Source: Acidobacteriota bacterium (GTDB lineage Bacteria > Acidobacteriota > Terriglobia > Bryobacterales > Bryobacteraceae). From it: a stretch of 13,522 nucleotides of DNA. Below are positions 1 through 7,261 of the stretch, in pieces. The stretch's first letter is position 1. Every line of letters starts with the position of its first letter. Made by a program: the position numbers and the translations under genes. The notes under the pieces were generated by a model. That model searched no databases. It was not told the DNA's origin and worked only from the letters and a program-made list of their open reading frames with translations. The stretch is taken from positions 1 through 13,522 of the forward strand of contig JAPKYY010000139.1 of the NCBI GenBank assembly GCA_026394095.1, read 5' to 3'.

Positions 1-822
1 CGGCCGCCCCACCCGGTTGTTGGCCCACGCAGTGGCATCCAGATTGTCGTTGCGCAGAAATTCAAATGCAGAGCCATGAAAGTCGTTCGATCCCCCTTTG
101 GTGACCACGCTGACAATGCCGCCACCAGATTTTCCAAACTCGGCGTCATAGCTATTGCGAGTTACTTGTACTTCCTGCACGCTCTCAACCGAGGGCGAGG
201 CAAGCAATCCACCCCAGTCGCCTGCCGTTGCCGGGATTCCGTCCACCAGTACTAACCCGGACATATCTCTACCGCCATTGAAGGCAAAGCGGGCGACATT
301 CTGGTCCGACGTGTTGTTGGATTGTGCCACCGACATCGAAGTCACCCCGGCCATCGCGTGGACGGCGACAAAGGGGTTGCGAGCGCTGGCTGGCAGGCTG
401 AGCATCTTTTGACGGTCGATCGTAAACGATTGGTTGGCGCTCTGTGTATCGAGCTGCGCTGCCGCCGCCTGAACTTCGATCGATTCGCTCAGCTGCCCCA
501 GTACCAGACTTGCATTCAGTTCGGCTGCCTGGTTACTCCTGACAGTGAACGCAGTAGTTGCAAACTGTTTGAAGCCTTTGGCCTCCACTTGCAGCGTGTA
601 GTCGCCGGGGGCGATCTGCGAGAAAACGTACCGCCCATCGGCACCTGATACGGTTTGTCTCGATTCACTGGTGGCGGCGTTCTTGATCCTGACGCTTGCT
701 CCGGGCACGGGAGCCGCCCCGGGGTCGCTAATCAGGCCGGAAATGCTGCCTGAGAAAGCCTGGGGGTAAAGACTGGTGGCGACCAGACACAACAAGGGTA
801 ATAGCGAAATGCGACTGAGCAC
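1..822 (-). CDS. Oar-like TonB-dependent receptor, N-terminal part (runs off window)
   Basis: This is an outer-membrane receptor predicted to import a large substrate using TonB energy; the substrate cannot be read from the sequence. The 274 visible codons are open to the window edge. A signal peptide covers about residues 1-23. A carboxypeptidase-regulatory-like beta-sandwich follows at about 26-118 (GSISGLISDPG, DGRYVFSQIAPGDYTLQV). The plug domain begins at about 135 and shows FNGGRDMSGLVLVDGIP, VESVQEVQVTRNSYDAEFG and GGGIVSVVTKGG. The beta-barrel lies outside the window; full-length family members usually exceed 1000 residues. The start is GTG, chosen because GAGG sits 5 bases upstream and the hydrophobic leader begins directly after it. 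The gene is divergent from the regulator candidate at 982 across a spacer with three dyads. The domain architecture is clear and the family assignment firm. Confidence 0.93.
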   Translation of the reverse strand, partial: MLSRISLLPLLCLVATSLYPQAFSGSISGLISDPGAAPVPGASVRIKNAATSESRQTVSGADGRYVFSQIAPGDYTLQVEAKGFKQFATTAFTVRSNQAAELNASLVLGQLSESIEVQAAAAQLDTQSANQSFTIDRQKMLSLPASARNPFVAVHAMAGVTSMSVAQSNNTSDQNVARFAFNGGRDMSGLVLVDGIPATAGDWGGLLASPSVESVQEVQVTRNSYDAEFGKSGGGIVSVVTKGGSNDFHGSAFEFLRNDNLDATAWANNRVGRP

Positions 823-845
823 AATGACCTCATTTGAAGGGCCCA

Positions 846-861
846 AACCGATCTATCGGTT
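846..861. promoter_or_regulatory. Dyad AACCGAT-N2-ATCGGTT in receptor leader
   Basis: Two perfect 7-base arms are separated by two bases. The element lies 24 bases upstream of the GTG of the receptor gene, so it is either an operator at or downstream of the receptor promoter or a small hairpin in its mRNA leader. There is no run of T after it, so it is not an intrinsic terminator. The binding partner is unknown. Confidence 0.45.
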
Positions 862-871
862 GGTCCATTGA

Positions 872-888
872 GACACATGTTATGTGTC
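872..888. promoter_or_regulatory. Dyad GACACAT-N3-ATGTGTC
   Basis: A perfect 7-base inverted repeat with a 3-base centre lies 10 bases from the neighbouring dyad at 846-861 and roughly 50 bases from the receptor start codon. Its size and symmetry fit an operator for a dimeric helix-turn-helix protein, and its position fits the receptor promoter. A hairpin in the leader RNA is the alternative. The assignment rests on symmetry and position only. Confidence 0.45.
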
Positions 889-916
889 GACGGAGTGAAC
901 AACAAGTTGGGATGGT

Positions 917-936
917 GTTTGTAAACGTTTCCAAAC
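917..936. promoter_or_regulatory. 20-bp LacI/cre-like palindromic operator
   Basis: This is an inverted repeat in which 9 of 10 base pairs match, with AAACGTTT at its centre and outer arms GTTTG and CAAAC. The inner 14 bases fit the LacI/GalR-type pattern TGWAANCGNTNWCA with a single mismatch. It lies about 45 bases upstream of the regulator start at 982 and about 95 bases upstream of the receptor start. A bound dimer could therefore affect both divergent promoters. No LacI-family gene is in the window, so the cognate factor is presumably encoded elsewhere. Confidence 0.55.
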
Positions 937-949
937 TATTGAAAACAGT

Positions 950-955
950 TATAGA
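950..955 (+). promoter_or_regulatory. Possible -10 box for the regulator gene
   Basis: TATAGA lies 26 bases upstream of the GTG start at 982 and matches the -10 consensus at four of six positions. No convincing -35 box is found at the usual spacing, and the palindrome at 917-936 would occupy that region. That arrangement is compatible with repression or with factor-dependent activation. This is a weak call. Confidence 0.25.
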
Positions 956-981
956 ATCTAGGCAAAGGTGAGTCAGGGTAC

Positions 982-2286
982 GTGCAAAATCAGCTTGGGC
1001 AATTCACAGCAGAACAAAAGCTGACAGCACTTGAGGCTGCTCTCCAAAGCAATACTTTTGCCCGCAGTAACCAGCTCAAACGCCTGCTGACTTATCTCGT
1101 CAAGCGCGAAATCGATGGCCTGGCAGAGAATCCCACCGAATACGAAATCGCGATTGAAGCTTTGGGGATGCCCGCAGATTTCTCTCCGGGTGAGGATTCA
1201 ACGGTACGAAATCGTGTCCATAGCTTGCGCAAAAAACTGGAGGATTTGTATCGGCTCGAGCTGACTGAGTCTGTAATCAGGATCGAATTCTCGAGAGGCA
1301 CCTACCTTCCGAGATTTTTGGAACTAACACCTCTTGCCGAATCTAGTCCGAAGTTGCTTCTCTCTGAATCCCCAACTGAGCTGGAAGCTCCGGCTCTAAC
1401 GCGAAAAGGGCCTGCAAGGCTCCTGCCAATTGCCACATTTGCGACGGGTGTCCTGTTGGCTGGCATGGCCTTCCTGATATTTGGATACAGGTTTCCGGTC
1501 TCAAGAGTGGACCCAATCTTGCGAGAGGTATGGGGGCCAATTCTTGATCCAGACGCCAACGCCCTGATTTGCGTGGCAACCACTCCCCAGATGCCGATTC
1601 GAAGTATTCCGGGCCAGTGGAAGCCGCTGGCAGGCGAACCCTTCCTCGAAGCGCCACCCAATGTAGTGGAATGGTATTCAAAGTTGCGGCCCCAATCCAC
1701 TGGGAACAAGATTTATCTTCTGCCCACAACTAATTCAGTTGGCCTGGGTGATGCCTTTGGGGCGGCCTCTGCCGCCAAACTGTTAACCATGGCTGGTGCC
1801 TCTTATCAGTTAGTGGCAGAACGATTGGTTCCATTGGCCGCTATGCGTAAGCGCAATGTGGTGCTGATGGGGGGAGCTTCGGATACGGAGACAGTCAAGC
1901 AGATACTGACCGACCGTCCCTTTAGGCTCGAATTCAATCCGGCAACGGGAGATTATTCCATCTTTGAGCAAAAGCCCGGTGGCCGTATTTTCTCAGCAAA
2001 GCGAAATTCCGACAATGTCCTCATCGAAACCTATGGAATTGTGACTGTTCTCCCCAGCGAAGGCAGTGATGGGCATCAACGTATGATTTTGGTGGTGGGC
2101 TCCTACACCGCCGGGGTGCAAGGCGCGATGGACTTTCTCAATTCTCCCGATTCGCTGCGCGACTTCAAGAATCGGATCGGCGGCAAAATTCCTTCGGCCT
2201 ATCAGATTGTCGTGAAGACCCGCATCGACAAGATGCTGCCTCTGAGTTCCCGCTATGAGACACATGCCTTGATGGATCTAAACTAA
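982..2286 (+). CDS. ToxR/CadC-like membrane-anchored regulator candidate
   Basis: The predicted protein has 434 residues in three parts. Residues 12-112 look like an OmpR-type winged helix: helices around FARSNQLKRLLTYLV (26-40), a recognition-helix-like stretch VRNRVHSLRKKLEDLY (75-90), and a wing-like hairpin IRIEFSRGTYLPRF (99-112) that recalls the RGxGYxL wing of OmpR proteins. This N-terminus recurs in many Solibacter-type proteins. Residues 147-168 are one membrane helix (LLPIATFATGVLLAG). Residues 171-434 would be periplasmic and match no fold I recognise. A DNA-binding head, one membrane span and an outer sensor is the ToxR/CadC plan. GTG is the start because an in-frame TAG lies 30 bases upstream and no other start codon intervenes. 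It is divergent from a TonB receptor gene and lies 17 bases before an FG-GAP gene. The regulatory function is inferred. Confidence 0.75.
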   Translation: MQNQLGQFTAEQKLTALEAALQSNTFARSNQLKRLLTYLVKREIDGLAENPTEYEIAIEALGMPADFSPGEDSTVRNRVHSLRKKLEDLYRLELTESVIRIEFSRGTYLPRFLELTPLAESSPKLLLSESPTELEAPALTRKGPARLLPIATFATGVLLAGMAFLIFGYRFPVSRVDPILREVWGPILDPDANALICVATTPQMPIRSIPGQWKPLAGEPFLEAPPNVVEWYSKLRPQSTGNKIYLLPTTNSVGLGDAFGAASAAKLLTMAGASYQLVAERLVPLAAMRKRNVVLMGGASDTETVKQILTDRPFRLEFNPATGDYSIFEQKPGGRIFSAKRNSDNVLIETYGIVTVLPSEGSDGHQRMILVVGSYTAGVQGAMDFLNSPDSLRDFKNRIGGKIPSAYQIVVKTRIDKMLPLSSRYETHALMDLN

Positions 2287-2303
2287 AGGAGCTTCGGAGA
2301 CCG

Positions 2304-3461
2304 ATGAAAAGACTCCTGCTTTGCCTTGGCTTTGCGTCACTTGCCATAGGTGAGCCTCGCTTTCTGCTGCACGAAATCGCCCGCGATCTCAGCGAAGGCG
2401 TCAGTGTTTTCGACGTCGATCGCGACGGCCGTCTTGATGTTGTAAGCGGAGCCTTCTGGTATCAGGCTCCAGATTGGAAGCCGCACCGCTTCCGTGAAGT
2501 GGGCTTTACCAACGAATACGTCATCAACTGCGGCGAATTCGCCGTCGACGTCAACGGCGATGGCTACGAAGATATCCTCTCGGCCGGCTGGCAGGAAGAC
2601 GGCATCTTCTACTTTGAGAACCCGAAGCAAATCGGCCCCATCTGGTCCAAGCGCAAAATCGCCTCATCCAAAGACACCGAAGGCCTCGCCATGGCCGATG
2701 TCGACGGCGACGGCATCCGCGATCTTCTGGTGTCCAACTACAGCCGGCAGCCCTTCTTCTGGATCCGCATTACCAAGGAGGGCCAATTCGAAGTCCACCC
2801 CATCCGGCCCAACGGTGAAGGAAATGGCCATGGCATAGGCTTCGGCGATATCGACGGAGACGGCAAAGGCGACATCGTCACCGAACGCGGCTGGTTCCGT
2901 CAGCTCGACTGGCAAAAAGACCAGTGGGAATACCACGCCGATTTCGAACTCCACGATGCCTCGATTGAGATGATCGTCAAGGACGTAAACGGAGACGGCA
3001 AAGCCGACATCATCTACGGCCGCGGCCATGCATTCGGCCTGTACTGGCTGGAGCAGCAGCCCGGTGGCAGGTGGCAACGTCACACGATTGACGAATCTTT
3101 CTCGCAGGTGCATACGGTGGCACTTGCCGATCTTGATGGCGACGGCAAACCCGAACTCCTTGCGGGCAAACGTTACCGGGCTCACAACGACAAAGACCCC
3201 GGCGCCTTTGAGCCGCTGGCCTTTCACTACTACAAGTTCACCCCTGGCCCGAAGGTCGCGTTTTCCCGTCACACCCTGGCTATGAATTCCCCCGCCAGCC
3301 CTGGAATGCAGTTGATCGTAAAGGATCTTGACGCCGACGGAGACCTCGATATCATCACTGCGGCCAAGAGCGGCCAGTACTGGTTTGAGAACCTGACGGT
3401 GAACAAGGTGCCCGACTCAAACCGAGAGACTTTTTACCAACACTTTCCAACTCGCAAATAG
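2304..3461 (+). CDS. Secreted FG-GAP/VCBS repeat protein
   Basis: This is a 385-residue exported protein with a short signal peptide (about residues 1-16, hydrophobic LLLCLGFASLAIG). Seven acidic calcium-loop-like motifs of the DxDxDGxxD type start near residues 37, 82, 132, 182, 227, 276 and 341. Each is followed by hydrophobic beta-strand residues and often an aromatic stretch such as YWFEN. The spacing of 45-65 residues fits a beta-propeller of the FG-GAP/VCBS kind (integrin-alpha-like). Such proteins act at the cell surface in binding or adhesion; no catalytic motif is visible. The sixth motif ends in Glu instead of Asp. The start has GGAG 4 bases upstream, and the gene begins 17 bases after the regulator, so the two are probably cotranscribed. 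The ligand is unknown. Confidence 0.85.
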   Translation: MKRLLLCLGFASLAIGEPRFLLHEIARDLSEGVSVFDVDRDGRLDVVSGAFWYQAPDWKPHRFREVGFTNEYVINCGEFAVDVNGDGYEDILSAGWQEDGIFYFENPKQIGPIWSKRKIASSKDTEGLAMADVDGDGIRDLLVSNYSRQPFFWIRITKEGQFEVHPIRPNGEGNGHGIGFGDIDGDGKGDIVTERGWFRQLDWQKDQWEYHADFELHDASIEMIVKDVNGDGKADIIYGRGHAFGLYWLEQQPGGRWQRHTIDESFSQVHTVALADLDGDGKPELLAGKRYRAHNDKDPGAFEPLAFHYYKFTPGPKVAFSRHTLAMNSPASPGMQLIVKDLDADGDLDIITAAKSGQYWFENLTVNKVPDSNRETFYQHFPTRK

Positions 3462-3473
3462 CTTTGGTATCCT
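3444..3473 (+). promoter_or_regulatory. Possible promoter of tRNA-Gln
   Basis: TTTCCA (3444-3449) and TATCCT (3468-3473) are 18 bases apart and resemble -35 and -10 boxes at four of six positions each. The -10 box lies 16 bases before the mature tRNA. The -35 box overlaps the end of the FG-GAP gene. The match is weak, and read-through from the upstream gene is an alternative source of transcript. Confidence 0.3.
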
Positions 3474-3489
3474 AGGAGAGTCCTGACGC

Positions 3490-3563
3490 TGGGAGATCGT
3501 TCAATGGTAGGACAGCAGACTCTGACTCTGCTTATCGGGGTTCGAGTCCCTGTCTCCCAGCCA
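3490..3563 (+). tRNA. tRNA-Gln (anticodon CUG)
   Basis: The full cloverleaf can be folded by eye. The acceptor stem is TGGGAGA/TCTCCCA, followed by discriminator G and an encoded CCA. The D arm is GTTC/GGAC, the anticodon stem is GCAGA/TCTGC, and the loop CTCTGAC gives anticodon CTG, which reads CAG. The T arm is CGGGG/CCCTG with loop TTCGAGT. The weak U1-A72 pair and G73 are known features of glutamine tRNAs. The length is 74 bases with CCA. The stop codon of the convergent receptor gene begins one base beyond the CCA. Confidence 0.97.
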
Positions 3564-3564
3564 C

Positions 3565-5292
3565 TTATCTTCGAATTTCAATTCCCCCCACAAAACTCCG
3601 TCCTGGCATCCGGATCCCCACAAATTCCTCATACCGCGTCGACGTCAAATTAGCCAATTGCAAGTAAGGCCTCACCCGGTGCTTCTGCCAGCTCCCGTAC
3701 AGATCCCAAACCGCATAAGGTGAGCGTCCAAACCTCTCCAAAGCCCCCAGCCGGCTACGCGCAATCCATCCGTCTCCAAAAGCCGCCTGCCAGCTCGCCA
3801 CACCCGAATGCCTCGGGTAGTTGAAGACATACTTCGACTGAAGGCCGTTCAACACGCTCTGCGCCCCATTCAGGCCCGTGTAGGCAAGCTCTACCCGGTG
3901 CACCCGGGCAATTGTGCGCCGCCAGTGCGCTTCCACTCCGGTAAAATTCAAAGCCTGAAAATTCGTCGCCCGCCAGATCGAAGTCGGTGAAGTCCGCACA
4001 AAATCAATCCCGTCCTTCTCGCGACGCTGAAACACCGTCACTCCAACCGGCCCCAGATCGAGGCCTCCTTCGATAGACCAAGCCCTTTCGGGCCGCAAGA
4101 GTGGGTTGCCCTCGTTGGCCGGATCCCGGTAATAGAGATCTGTGTAGGTGGGCAAGCGAAAAGCCCGGCTTACCGAGGCCCGCAACTTGGCCCTCGACGA
4201 GACCCAATACCCCGCACCTACCGAAGGATTCCACTGATGGGCGAAATTCCGGTAAATCTCATCGCGGATTCCGAGAGTCAAAGAAAATCGCTTCAGCGCC
4301 CGCACATCATAAGCCGCGTAGAAAGCACTCCGTGCTCGCGAGTGTTGCCCCAGATTGTTCGAATCAATCCGGTCCCCGATTACCTCAGCCCCATAGTGCA
4401 GGCGGCCTCCAGCCACAAAAGGATCACTCCGTCGCAGCGCGCCCTGATAAGTCTCTACGATATGGCGATTCGTGTAAACCTGCGGCCGGTCGCGATAAAG
4501 GACGAATAAATCCGTATGGCGACGGTAGGCGAAACTTGCTTCCGTCCGCTCGCCGATGCCCTGTCGAATCCCGGCAAACCAGTTTTTGGTCCGCTCCCAG
4601 GAATTGAAGTTGCCATAGAACTGTTCTGCCCCAAAGGGCCGGTCATTGATCCCCAGCAGGATCGAAGTACGGCGATAGCTGCTTTGTGAAGCAACAGACA
4701 AATTCCGGTAATCGCGATTCGGCATAAAGCCAGTGGAGAAATCCCGGGCAAAGGTGAATTGTTGCGCGATGCCCCGCCCGCGAAATGCCACGGACGCATG
4801 TTGCTGCTGCGTTCCGAAATTCCCAATCCCCGCCCGCAGCTTCACCTCAGTGGTTTCGGGAACTGTAGTGATCACATTCAATACACCCGCGGTTGCGTCC
4901 GATCCATAGAGCGTAGACCCGGACCCCTTCAGCACTTCCACCTGCGAGATTGCCTCCAGCGGAATTGGCAAATCCATACTCAGGTTCGAGGTTTGAACGC
5001 TATTGAGCCGGAAGCCATTCCACAACACAAGGGTTTGCCCAAAACTTCCACCCCGTATCGACAACCCGCTTTGCACCCCATTCGGTGCCCGTCCCCGCAG
5101 ATCGAGAGAAGGATCCAGGTGCAAAAAGTCGACGACAGATGCACTCAACGGAATTAGGGGCCGCGCCGCAATTGCCCTCACCGCACGCTCAGATTCCTCC
5201 AGCGGAATCGGCTCATAAGCCCCAGTCACCACAACACTCTGTTTTTCCTGCGCAAACAAGGCGCAGGCTGATAGCACTACTACAATTTTCAT
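3565..5292 (-). CDS. Short TonB-dependent receptor (BtuB/FepA-like)
   Basis: This 575-residue outer-membrane receptor has a signal peptide (KIVVVLSACALFAQ) followed by SVVVTG, a possible TonB-box region. The plug domain covers about residues 45-145 and shows LDLRGRAPNGVQSGLSIRGG, VLWNGFRLN, QVEVLKGSGSTLYGSDA and AGVLNVIT. The rest is a beta-barrel with typical alternating strands and ends MPGRSFVGGIEIRR. The terminal residue is Arg, not the aromatic residue usual for BAM recognition. The size and plug are BtuB/siderophore-receptor-like, but the substrate cannot be named. ATG at 5292 is preferred to the TTG one codon upstream; both have weak Shine-Dalgarno sequences. It is the last gene of the minus-strand array, 24 bases after the NlpC/P60 gene. 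Confidence 0.92.
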   Translation of the reverse strand: MKIVVVLSACALFAQEKQSVVVTGAYEPIPLEESERAVRAIAARPLIPLSASVVDFLHLDPSLDLRGRAPNGVQSGLSIRGGSFGQTLVLWNGFRLNSVQTSNLSMDLPIPLEAISQVEVLKGSGSTLYGSDATAGVLNVITTVPETTEVKLRAGIGNFGTQQQHASVAFRGRGIAQQFTFARDFSTGFMPNRDYRNLSVASQSSYRRTSILLGINDRPFGAEQFYGNFNSWERTKNWFAGIRQGIGERTEASFAYRRHTDLFVLYRDRPQVYTNRHIVETYQGALRRSDPFVAGGRLHYGAEVIGDRIDSNNLGQHSRARSAFYAAYDVRALKRFSLTLGIRDEIYRNFAHQWNPSVGAGYWVSSRAKLRASVSRAFRLPTYTDLYYRDPANEGNPLLRPERAWSIEGGLDLGPVGVTVFQRREKDGIDFVRTSPTSIWRATNFQALNFTGVEAHWRRTIARVHRVELAYTGLNGAQSVLNGLQSKYVFNYPRHSGVASWQAAFGDGWIARSRLGALERFGRSPYAVWDLYGSWQKHRVRPYLQLANLTSTRYEEFVGIRMPGRSFVGGIEIRR

Positions 5293-5316
5293 CAACCATT
5301 TAAGAATAGCGAAAGG

Positions 5317-6024
5317 CTACGGCCGCTCTTCGTTGGAAGGGAGACTCTCAGTCACCACAGGCGGCTGTATCTCAGTCGACAGGCGGCGGGCCCCTTTGTA
5401 GGATCGTTTCCAGAACGGAGTTTCGAGCCCTGAAACTCGAATGGAGTCTTTGCGATTGGGCGAATGGATGAATTGATCATCACCGGTATAGATGCCTACA
5501 TGCCAGCCCTGGCGGCTTCTGAAGAAGACCAGATCTCCGCGCTGCAGCTCATCGCGAGCCACTTCCTGGCCTAACGCAAACTGTTCCTGAGCGGATCTTG
5601 GCAAATGCAAACTGCACGAATTGGCAAAGACATGCTGCACAAAGCCGCTGCAATCGAAGCCTACATTCGGGTCGGAGCCACCCTTGCGATAACGCAGGCC
5701 TGTAAAGGCATGGGCGGTGGAGAGCGCTTGTTCAGCGCAATTGAGGCAAAGCCCGGTTGGTTGCGAGGTGCAAGCCTTCAGCTCAGAATTCACCGGCTCG
5801 GTAACAAATTTGAGGGGCCCGTTGGGAGCAGCCGCAACCGTTCGCCGCTTCGATTTCGCCACAACTTTCTTGCGCGCAATCGGCTTGCGCACCACCTTAC
5901 GAGCAACAGGTTTTTTCTTCACTGGCTTCTTGGCGACAGCGCCGTTCAGCACAAAGCTGCACAGGGCGCATAGCAGCACCAGAGTTTTGAAAACGTTAGG
6001 ACGCAAGTTCAAATAATACAACAA
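5317..6024 (-). CDS. Secreted NlpC/P60-family cell-wall hydrolase
   Basis: This is a cysteine peptidase predicted to cleave peptidoglycan stem peptides in the periplasm or at the surface. Numbered from the TTG at 6024 (235 residues), a hydrophobic signal segment lies at 12-31. A strongly basic linker at 32-62 (KKPVKKKPVARK and similar) follows. The catalytic domain spans about 95-215: nucleophile Cys125 in GFDCSGFV, His175 in GWHVGIYTG, and a third polar residue His187 in FIHSP. GDLVFF is also family-typical. The basic linker may bind anionic envelope polymers. The start is uncertain: only TTG codons precede the signal segment (6024, 6021, 6012, 6006) and none has a good Shine-Dalgarno sequence. 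The same reading frame is closed upstream by the stop of the preceding gene, 30 bases away. Confidence 0.9.
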   Translation of the reverse strand: MLYYLNLRPNVFKTLVLLCALCSFVLNGAVAKKPVKKKPVARKVVRKPIARKKVVAKSKRRTVAAAPNGPLKFVTEPVNSELKACTSQPTGLCLNCAEQALSTAHAFTGLRYRKGGSDPNVGFDCSGFVQHVFANSCSLHLPRSAQEQFALGQEVARDELQRGDLVFFRSRQGWHVGIYTGDDQFIHSPNRKDSIRVSGLETPFWKRSYKGARRLSTEIQPPVVTESLPSNEERP

Positions 6025-6054
6025 CTTGCACCATTTTAGGGTGGCTGAGCGAAC

Positions 6055-6666
6055 TTACCCCTCAGCCTTACCCACCAAGATAATCCCCAGCTTGATCCCG
6101 CCCATATTCGTATAAAGCACCCAGTCATGTTCACCGAGCAACTTCAAGCCCGGCTCGAAGCTCTCTTCTTCCTTCCAGAAGCTGAACACCGAAGGATGCG
6201 GCGTGCCGCTCGCCTTCCGGCTCATCTCCATCAGGTCGGCAAAGGCTGGCTTGGCCGCGAGATCCTTATCCACGGCAATCGGGGTCAAGAGCAAAAAGTC
6301 CCGCTGCGGTGCGGCACCCTGGTGATCCCCGTTCTGAGGATAGTAGCTATAGCGCATCGTATAGACGCCTGGCATCACCGTTTGCCCGCGACGGTCGGAA
6401 TACTTCATCGAGAACTGGATGATCCCCATGAAAGTCCCGTGCTCCACCTCAGGCAAGGTTAGAGCCTGCTGGTCGGATTTGGCGCCCGTAGGAATCGGGC
6501 TGCGCAACCAAAGCTCACAGATCACTTTGCCTGCGCCGTCCAGAACCTTAGCGCCCTCTTTCGCGACGAGATCGGCACCCGCAGGCGCAGCTCCGGCTTT
6601 CTCCAGCTTGTACTGCCCAAAGGCTATCGTCGAGCAAAACAGTACGGCAATCAGTAGATGCTTCAT
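6055..6666 (-). CDS. Conserved-looking secreted protein, function unknown
   Basis: The 203-residue product starts with a clear signal peptide (KHLLIAVLFCSTIAFG, cut near residue 17). The mature part is beta-rich, with the stretch MPGVYTMRYSYYPQNGDHQG and an aromatic segment HPSVFSFWKEEESFEPG. There are no membrane helices after the signal, no lipobox, and no catalytic motif that I recognise. The start ATG lies 5 bases after the stop of the upstream pseudogene and has no good Shine-Dalgarno sequence, which suggests coupling to upstream translation. The gene belongs to the envelope-related end of the array, before the NlpC/P60 hydrolase and the receptor. The reading frame and export are well supported; the role is unknown. 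Confidence 0.75.
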   Translation of the reverse strand: MKHLLIAVLFCSTIAFGQYKLEKAGAAPAGADLVAKEGAKVLDGAGKVICELWLRSPIPTGAKSDQQALTLPEVEHGTFMGIIQFSMKYSDRRGQTVMPGVYTMRYSYYPQNGDHQGAAPQRDFLLLTPIAVDKDLAAKPAFADLMEMSRKASGTPHPSVFSFWKEEESFEPGLKLLGEHDWVLYTNMGGIKLGIILVGKAEG

Positions 6667-6671
6667 TAGTT

Positions 6672-7251
6672 TTATTTTAAGAGCGGCAGCAGCACGGCGT
6701 CGACATCTTCATCGCGCCATTGCTTGATCTGCACGTCTTTATGCAAACTCCAGTTCTCAACTAGTTCGACGCCCTCATCCGGCAACAGTTTCACGATTGG
6801 CCCAAAGGTCTCAAGCTCCAGAAAATCCGCATTCGTGAAGGTCTGGAAACTGCAGAAATACTCCGGATACACCTTGTAGGGCTCCGCATGGTACTGCTTC
6901 AGGAAAAGCTCGTCATTCAGTAGATTGTAAGCCAGTCTCCGGCTCCACCGGTTGCGTCGCCCGTACGATGTCTCCCAGAATCTCAACCTGCACAGGAGCG
7001 TTGTCCAGGCCGTAGGTGTACTTGCCGTCCTCAGGCCCAATCCACAAACGGTGCCCGCCTCGAATCTGCCAGGTGGTCTCACCTGTCTTGCCCATCTGCT
7101 CGTCAAATTCCTTGAACAGATTCTGCCCTCCCACAAACCCGTATCGGATAATGCGTGGCCCCACATCGGAGGTCAAAATCAGTTCTACAGTACCGTTAGA
7201 AATCCGGTAGCAATTCGGCCAGCCGCCGTAGGCAATCTTCTCGACGTTCAT
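6672..7251 (-). pseudogene. Decayed DUF4380-type gene (internal deletion and frameshift)
   Basis: Two out-of-frame pieces together resemble the ends of one protein of the DUF4380 kind (sugar-mutarotase-like beta-sandwich). The first piece runs from ATG 7251 to a TGA at 6913-6915 and contains VELILTSDVGPRIIRYGF, IRGGHRLWIGPEDG and TQPVEPETGLQ. The second, in another frame, runs to TAA at 6672 and contains YNLLNDELFLKQYHAEP, TFTNADFLELETFGP and VENWSLHKDV. By memory of the family, about 100-130 residues are missing between them; the joint is near 6919-6934. The start has AGG 6 bases upstream and lies 10 bases after thiL. The second piece alone can be read in its own frame from upstream but starts with unrelated residues. 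Whether the gene is broken or misassembled cannot be told from sequence alone. Confidence 0.8.
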
Positions 7252-7261
7252 CAAGCCTAGA

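Noticed and set aside
2664..3272. Long open frame on the minus strand inside the FG-GAP gene (202 codons)
   Set aside because: It is antisense to the repeated Asp/Gly codons, which avoid stops on the other strand, and it only mirrors the repeats. No ribosome-binding site or family character.
3490..3563. tRNA gene as an integration (att) site for a mobile element
   Set aside because: There is no integrase gene, no repeated tRNA 3' fragment and no change of gene character on either side in this window.
4101..4607. Open frame of 168 codons on the plus strand within the TonB receptor gene
   Set aside because: Its product is low-complexity, rich in Pro, Arg and Ser, and lies fully antisense to a gene with clear receptor motifs.
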